Positions 30,183 to 35,130 of a stretch of 35,130 nt of DNA are shown piece by piece. Location of the stretch: NCBI GenBank assembly GCA_003266105.1, contig MVAA01000001.1, forward strand, positions 3,915 to 39,044. Reading direction: 5' to 3'. The position numbers were made by a program, and so were the translations under genes. Source of the DNA: Methanosphaera sp. rholeuAM6 (GTDB taxonomy: Archaea > Methanobacteriota > Methanobacteria > Methanobacteriales > Methanobacteriaceae). How positions within the stretch are numbered: position 1 is the first letter of the stretch; every line of letters begins with the position of its first letter. Under the pieces are notes generated by a model. It saw nothing but the letters and a program-made list of their open reading frames with translations, was not told where the DNA came from and searched no databases.

Positions 30183-32835
30183 AATTGTTTGTGGAAAGTG
30201 TTAATGAATTTGGATTATAGATGTTGTTTCCGTAATAGGATACTGTTATATCTAATATATTGTTCAAATCTGAAATGTTATATTCAAATACATTTAAATC
30301 ATTAATATCTATTTTACTGGAAACACTTTTTCCATTGATTTTAAAAACCACATAACCAGAACTTGGTTTAATATTGCTACTAGCACCTTTAATTACTGGT
30401 ATGATTCTTAATGTATTGTCACTAATTTCATAACTAAAAGATATTGATGTATCTTCATTTAATAAATTAACTTTTGTTGAGTTTTTATGATTAAAATACT
30501 TATTGTTTCCGGTATAGACCAGCAGTATCTCGTATTCGTCTTTTTGATATTTTTTATCAATAAACAAATCATTTATTGAAATTGTTCCGTTAGTAATTTT
30601 CACTGATCTTACACTTCGTCCATTTATTTTTACAATCATCGAACCGTTGGTAACAAGATTGTTATTGGAATCATATATTGTTGATGAGAGGTTAACGTAA
30701 TTATTTGAAATATTGTAATTAATAATACTGCTGTAAGTATCTAATTTGGATACTGATATTTTACTTTTATTTGAAAATTCACTTTCCAGCTCATCATCGT
30801 CACATATGATTGCTATATTGTATGTTTTAGCGGTAATATTGTCATTTAATTTATAATTCAAAATTGTCAACGTTTTATTTTCAAATTTAGTTTGGATATC
30901 ATTAATTTCCTTATACTGGAATTTAAATTTAATATCACTGATTGAATCTTTATTGTAATTATTGATTGTTGCCGTAATGTTAATTGTATCTCCAATGTAT
31001 GAAACCAGATTATTTAAAGTTATTGATGGATTTATAAATTCAATATTTTCTTCAAATATTGTGTAATTATTTTTATTAACATCATAAATGTTGAAATTTA
31101 AGTTTAAATCTTCATACAATTTAGGTGTAGCATTTATTGAAATATTTTCTGACTCATTAATTCCTAAATTGGAAATTGTACATATACCTGAATTATCAAT
31201 ATGATTCGATGAATTTACTAATGTTAATTCATTAGGTATTAAATACTGTAGTTGGATACTGTTTACTGTTGTATTTCCAGTATTTTTTATCACCACATCA
31301 TAACTGATTGTATCACCATAAACAAATTCTTCAGGTAAATTTTGTAGGTAAATGATGTATTCACCAGTGTTATCGGAAACATGAATTTCTCTGATTTGGT
31401 TATTGAAGTGATTTTCACCAAGATAAATTAGTTTCAAGGTGAGATTTGAATTTTCATTATACTCTGATGAAATATTAAAATCACCATCATTAATATCATT
31501 CATGGATAGTAAATTTTCATCTTGATAAAGATAGATTTTTCCAACATTTACTGTTGTGTTATAAATATCATCTGTTTTTATGCTTCCATTTATAGTTATA
31601 TTGTCTTCAATATTTGAATAATCCAATTCGATATATGATTTTAGATTATTGTCTAAATAATCATTGTTTTCTACTTCAATGAAGTTATCTGATGTTTCCT
31701 TAAATAATTCTGAAAATGTATTATTATAGAATTTTGAGTTATATACAAATGCATGTCCTATTGAAGAGTTGATTCCATAACCATCATCCAATGAAGTGTT
31801 GTTTTCGAAGAGTGTATCGTTGAAGATTAGTTGTGAATTTTCATTTTTATTATTGATTATGGATGAATTATTCACTTTGTTATTGGTGATATTTGATGAA
31901 TTTATTGTCATTTTTTCATAATTTTCAATAACTGTTGTTGATAATTCATTGTCTGTAATGCTTACATTATTCAGATAACAGTCTTTTTGGTTATTTATGA
32001 TGATTGGTGTTTGTTCATTTGTTAGTATACTGTTTTCTATTGTCAGATTACCTTTGATGTTTGTAATTGTAGCGTCATTGTTTACTATATTGTTTTTGAA
32101 TACAGTATTATTGATAGTTATGTCGGTTTCGTCAATATTCATTATTGTTGAATCCCGTATTGCATAGTTGTTTTCAAAGATACATCCATCAATATTTACT
32201 ATTGTGTCATTTACAAGTTCTGTTTTAGAGTAAATTGCACTACCTTTAATTCCACTGTTGTTTTGGAATATTGTGTCTTTCAAATATAGATTTCCGTTAT
32301 TGAAAATTGTTGCATATCCATCTGTTCTCTCTTGAGAGGTATTGTTTTCAAAAAGTGAATCTTCTATTATTAACGTACCCATATTATAAATTATTCCCAT
32401 TTCATGTTTTGAATTTGCGAAAGTTATGTTTTTTATGCTTAGGGTTACATTTACATTCACGTTAATCAGTTTTGTGTTCAGATTTTTTCCACTCAACGTT
32501 GAATCGTTTCCATTAATAGTAATAATTTTTTCAGTTGAATTTGCATATGAGGTATCAAATGGTGTATAAAGATTATATTTCCTCTTTTTAAGGTTTATTT
32601 CATGATATTTATCTTCGGATGTTTTGATAGTATCAAATGCGTTTCTTAATTCGGTATCTGATTTAATGTTGTAAACATTTACTTCGGGATTGCCTTGTGT
32701 TATTTGTCCTGTTTGTTCTTCATTTGTTGGGTTTGTATTTTCGTTGTTTTCTATGTCTGATGCATAGATTGTGTTAGATAGTATTAAAAAACTAAATAAT
32801 ATTATTAACAACATTGAAAGTTTATTTATTCTCAT
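30178..32835 (-). CDS. secreted adhesin-like beta-helix protein with Ig-like repeats
   Basis: This 885-residue Asn/Thr/Ile-rich surface protein has a clear signal peptide (1-25: basic start, hydrophobic LLIILFSFLILS, then IYASD). Residues about 100-380 form a right-handed parallel beta-helix with repeats of the type I-x-N-S-x-F-x-N-N. An Ig-like module follows (400-490), then a DUF11-like domain (500-600, YGDTISYDVVIKNTGNTTV), a CARDB-like segment (600-695) and two more Ig-like modules (700-790, 795-882). The Ig modules share G-x-I/V-x-x-K-I-N-G-x-S-V and V-x-Y-x-G-N-N-x-Y. No C-terminal membrane helix or sorting signal is visible, so how it attaches is unclear. Such adhesin-like proteins are expanded in gut methanogens. 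Confidence 0.9.
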   Translation of the reverse strand: MRINKLSMLLIILFSFLILSNTIYASDIENNENTNPTNEEQTGQITQGNPEVNVYNIKSDTELRNAFDTIKTSEDKYHEINLKKRKYNLYTPFDTSYANSTEKIITINGNDSTLSGKNLNTKLINVNVNVTLSIKNITFANSKHEMGIIYNMGTLIIEDSLFENNTSQERTDGYATIFNNGNLYLKDTIFQNNSGIKGSAIYSKTELVNDTIVNIDGCIFENNYAIRDSTIMNIDETDITINNTVFKNNIVNNDATITNIKGNLTIENSILTNEQTPIIINNQKDCYLNNVSITDNELSTTVIENYEKMTINSSNITNNKVNNSSIINNKNENSQLIFNDTLFENNTSLDDGYGINSSIGHAFVYNSKFYNNTFSELFKETSDNFIEVENNDYLDNNLKSYIELDYSNIEDNITINGSIKTDDIYNTTVNVGKIYLYQDENLLSMNDINDGDFNISSEYNENSNLTLKLIYLGENHFNNQIREIHVSDNTGEYIIYLQNLPEEFVYGDTISYDVVIKNTGNTTVNSIQLQYLIPNELTLVNSSNHIDNSGICTISNLGINESENISINATPKLYEDLNLNFNIYDVNKNNYTIFEENIEFINPSITLNNLVSYIGDTINITATINNYNKDSISDIKFKFQYKEINDIQTKFENKTLTILNYKLNDNITAKTYNIAIICDDDELESEFSNKSKISVSKLDTYSSIINYNISNNYVNLSSTIYDSNNNLVTNGSMIVKINGRSVRSVKITNGTISINDLFIDKKYQKDEYEILLVYTGNNKYFNHKNSTKVNLLNEDTSISFSYEISDNTLRIIPVIKGASSNIKPSSGYVVFKINGKSVSSKIDINDLNVFEYNISDLNNILDITVSYYGNNIYNPNSLTLSTNNY

Positions 32836-33161
32836 TATTCTGTTTTATAACTCCCATATAATTTATAAAATAAAAACGTAGTCATTATAAAGAATGACTA
32901 TAACCTACTTTAATTGTTATATTATTTATAGTTATTTTTATAATAAAATATAAATTGGAAAATCAGAAAAGAGGCAATAAGTTGCAATGTCTAAAAAAAT
33001 AGTTGGGATAAATGATATTTTATTTGTATATCCGATAAAGAAAATTTTAAAGAAATAAATGGATAAAATGGAATATTCCGTTTTGTACAAAAAAGTAAAT
33101 TGGATATCCTATTAAACCATGAATCATTTAACAAGAACACCTAATCTCCTAAAGAATAAAG
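32836..33161. other. gene-poor stretch upstream of the adhesin gene
   Basis: These 326 bases hold the adhesin promoter near 32835-32900. I also see a 20-base near-palindrome at 33065-33084 (AAAATGGAAT / ATTCCGTTTT, one mismatch). A 23-codon frame (32987-33058) with a weak, distant GAGG is not convincing. CTAAAGAAT (33149-33157) pairs with a copy at the tatD end (33176-33184), flanking that stop codon, but no T-run follows. Confidence 0.5.
32879..32900. promoter_or_regulatory. palindrome upstream of the adhesin TATA box
   Basis: TAGTCATT (32879-32886) and AATGACTA (32893-32900) form a perfect 8-bp inverted repeat with a 6-base spacer. On the minus strand it lies directly upstream of a TATA-like TTTTATAAATTATA (about 32857-32870), the usual place for a regulator site. 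GGGAG (32855-32851) precedes the ATG by 15 bases. Confidence 0.45.
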
Positions 33162-33947
33162 TTAAATATTAAAGAATTCTTTAGTATTTTTAGTTACTAT
33201 CTTTCCTAATTCATCAGCATCCATATTCATTTCTTTAGCTATACGTTTTAGAATATGTGGTAAATATTTTGGATCATTTCTATTTTTCTTTGGTTTGGGA
33301 TGTAAGTCTCGTGGTAGTAAAAACGGGCCATCCGTTTCAATCATTAACTTTTCGGGAGGTATAATTTTAATTGCTTTTAATAACTCTTCATTTCTGCGTT
33401 CATCACAAATCCAACCAGTAACACCAATATAACAACCTAAATCCAAGTAATCTTCCGCTTCATATTTGGTTCCTGTAAAACAATGCACTACTGATTTGCC
33501 GGCAATTTTATCATGCTTTCGCATAATCTTTGCAAAATCATCATAGGATTCCCTGTCATGTAAAAATAAGGGCATGTTAAGTTCTTCAGCTAACTCTATT
33601 TGTTTTTCAAACCATTTACGTTGAACCGGTTGAGGTGAATAATTCCTATTATAATCCAATCCACATTCACCTATTGCAACCACACAATCGTTTTTTGCTA
33701 AATTCCTTAAGGTTTCAATGGTATTCTCATCACAAGTTTTTGCATCATGAGGATGAACTCCACAGGTAGCATATACCATATCATCATGTTTACTGGCAAA
33801 ATCAACGGCATTTTTACTGGAATTAATACTGCTACCAGTAATAATTGCTTTTGAAACACCTACTTTCTGAGCTTCCTTCATAATGTTTATTCTATCTTTG
33901 GCATACGATTTATGCATTAAATTAAGTCCAATATCTATTAATTCCAT
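33162..33947 (-). CDS. tatD: TatD-type metal-dependent deoxyribonuclease
   Basis: This 261-residue TIM-barrel nuclease of the amidohydrolase superfamily likely acts as a 3'-5' DNA exonuclease. From memory it follows E. coli TatD itself rather than the YcfH/TatDN3 branch: the start is DIGLNL (no HxH), then AKDR, CGVHPHD, AIGECGLDYNRN, FLHDRE, VHCFTG, GVTGWICDERR, IETDGPFLLPRDL. The metal ligands Glu (GECGLD), two His (LHD, VHC) and Asp (ETD) are present. Such close likeness to the bacterial type suggests transfer from bacteria, but this is untested. GAGGAG lies upstream of the ATG. It follows the SpoIIM-family gene by 39 bases and may be cotranscribed. Confidence 0.9.
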   Translation of the reverse strand: MELIDIGLNLMHKSYAKDRINIMKEAQKVGVSKAIITGSSINSSKNAVDFASKHDDMVYATCGVHPHDAKTCDENTIETLRNLAKNDCVVAIGECGLDYNRNYSPQPVQRKWFEKQIELAEELNMPLFLHDRESYDDFAKIMRKHDKIAGKSVVHCFTGTKYEAEDYLDLGCYIGVTGWICDERRNEELLKAIKIIPPEKLMIETDGPFLLPRDLHPKPKKNRNDPKYLPHILKRIAKEMNMDADELGKIVTKNTKEFFNI

Positions 33948-33986
33948 AATATACTCCTCTTCTAATATTTAATAATGTGTAATTTA

Positions 33987-35069
33987 TTATATGACGTTAT
34001 TCATCAATGTTTGTCCTAAAGGAATTGTTAAATTAGCTTCAATGTATGCGGCTATAATCAGCAATACAATTATAATCACTAACATAATCAGCACATCAAA
34101 TAACATTTTATATCCTATTTCCACGTGTTTAGCAAATATTTCACCTTTATTGTCACAATTTAATTTTATTCCACTAAAAATAGTAAGAATTGATTCACTT
34201 ACTCTAAAACCCGCTGCTCCTGCAATGATTATTGCTGTTAATTCAAAGATTCCATGTGGAAGGGTGTATGATAGGAAATAACCTAAATCCATTGTACATG
34301 CGGTTACACCTACAACTAATGCATTAAATATTAACGAATATGTTGTAGCTGTACTTAAAAGGAAACCTCCATATATCATATTTAATGCTACAGAGAAATT
34401 ATTTATAAATAACGGAACAGTTTCTAATTTAACAGTACCGTTTTGAACACCTTCACTCATTCCTTGTATTGTTGGTAACACTAATGATTGAAATACTGTT
34501 GGATAAAAATATCCTAAGAGTAGGAATATTACAAACAGTACAAATGAAAGAAACAAATGATATTTGACTCGTAATATGTGTTTTTTAAAGATTGTTTTTG
34601 AGCTAAAATCATCTGAAAATCTAAAATCATTTTTATTGAAGTATATTTTTTCAATGCTTTTTGTAATTAGATTACTTATTAATGCAATAACAAAGAAGAA
34701 TGCATAAGTAGGATTTATCATGTATAAAATACAACTTAGTACAACATATATTACATATGAAATTTTAGAATAACCTTGTATAGAACATTCAGTTAGAATC
34801 AATGTAAATAAAATTGCCAATGGCAATTCCAAATCAATTATTTCAATCAATGCAACATTGGATGCAAATGCACAGTATGAATACAATAGTATGGTTAATA
34901 CAGTAGTTGCTAAATAGAATAGGATGTGTGAATCTTTTTTAATTGAATAATTGATAGTATCCTCCTTTTTATCTATTTTTTCGGTAATATGTTGATTTGA
35001 AAGAACAATAATGGGATGTTTCTCGTTTAGTGTTGTTTCTTGAGAATTATTTTCTGTTTCGTTATTCAT
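33987..35069 (-). CDS. SpoIIM/DUF95 family integral membrane protein
   Basis: This 360-residue protein has a charged cytoplasmic N terminus (1-47), two to four helices (about 48-140), a basic linker, and a C-terminal SpoIIM-like core (about 170-345). The core has FINNFSVALNMIYGG, then LPHGIFELTAIIIAGAAGFRV (270-290), the most conserved part of the family, and a last helix 323-343. In sporulating bacteria SpoIIM takes part in engulfment; archaea do not sporulate, so the role here is unknown, perhaps membrane remodelling or wall turnover. The start is the ATG at 35069 after GGGAGG. A TTG six codons earlier overlaps that site. The rest of its promoter lies in 35070-35130. Confidence 0.85.
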   Translation of the reverse strand: MNNETENNSQETTLNEKHPIIVLSNQHITEKIDKKEDTINYSIKKDSHILFYLATTVLTILLYSYCAFASNVALIEIIDLELPLAILFTLILTECSIQGYSKISYVIYVVLSCILYMINPTYAFFFVIALISNLITKSIEKIYFNKNDFRFSDDFSSKTIFKKHILRVKYHLFLSFVLFVIFLLLGYFYPTVFQSLVLPTIQGMSEGVQNGTVKLETVPLFINNFSVALNMIYGGFLLSTATTYSLIFNALVVGVTACTMDLGYFLSYTLPHGIFELTAIIIAGAAGFRVSESILTIFSGIKLNCDNKGEIFAKHVEIGYKMLFDVLIMLVIIIVLLIIAAYIEANLTIPLGQTLMNNVI

Positions 35070-35130
35070 AATGCTAACCTCCCACAAATTTAAATAATAT
35101 TACTAACTTAAGTTAAACATAATTAAATGT

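Noticed and set aside
30178..32835. Repeats in the adhesin gene as DNA repeats
   Set aside because: The repetition is at protein level (beta-helix and Ig-like modules); the DNA copies are too diverged for a repeat call.
32987..33058. 23-codon frame upstream of the adhesin
   Set aside because: Its only ribosome site is a distant GAGG, and it is very short with no recognisable pattern.
33970..33989. TAATAA/TTATTA stem around the SpoIIM-family gene stop
   Set aside because: It has six A/T pairs with no following T-run, within expectation for this base composition.

Overview
The window looks like chromosome of a hydrogenotrophic methanogen of the order Methanobacteriales, most likely a Methanosphaera species such as M. 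stadtmanae. Direct signs are very low GC, long A/T-only intergenic stretches, and Shine-Dalgarno sites of the GGAG or GGTGAT type. The gene content agrees: the end of a heterodisulfide reductase subunit (HdrB), an F420-pathway enzyme (CofC), archaeal lipid enzymes (glycerol-1-phosphate dehydrogenase, geranylgeranyl reductase), a cobalamin-pathway methyltransferase (CbiF), a short archaeal-type PurA, and a large Asn-rich secreted beta-helix protein. The genus is inference; I could not search databases. I saw no tRNA, rRNA, CRISPR array, insertion sequence or prophage.

Layout. Bases 1-4000 (+) hold the hdrB end, two small archaeal conserved genes, then a three-gene run of metallophosphoesterase, phenylacetate-CoA ligase and a double-ACT protein. 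Bases 3860-7198 (-) hold thiD and cofC, which overlap, and a 612-residue protein joining an acetyltransferase-like domain to a SAP nucleic-acid-binding motif. Bases 7390-10275 (+) hold proS, a tiny membrane protein and geranylgeranyl reductase. Bases 10306-14741 hold iscU-iscS (-) divergent from a three-gene sulfonate/nitrate-type ABC importer (+), with four copies of a TGTTAT motif between or beside their promoters. Bases 14778-16140 (-) hold an unknown helical gene and an aquaporin. Bases 16875-19341 (+) form a four-gene operon: egsA, a Cys-rich UPF0179 gene, rpiA and a CsoR-type metal sensor. Just downstream is a candidate CsoR-type operator, followed by a 41-codon membrane microprotein that the larger genes leave room for. 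Bases 19741-25756 hold nfo (-), a sugar-nucleotide epimerase, a glycosyltransferase and cbiF (+), purA (-) and a methyltransferase-like gene (-). Bases 25912-35069 hold a GNAT gene (+), a U32 family protein (-), an MscS channel (+), an ABM-domain protein (-), the adhesin-like protein (-), TatD (-) and a SpoIIM-family membrane protein (-).

Across the window, gene ends repeatedly carry an inverted repeat whose arm or loop contains the stop codon, followed by an oligo-T run on the coding strand. I count at least seven such cases, with two more just after the stop. This is an unusual and testable termination architecture for an archaeon. The other signals most worth following are the TGTTAT repeats at iscS, the metal-sensor/operator/microprotein group, the GNAT-SAP fusion, and an aquaporin with an NPS box and a Cys in the selectivity filter.
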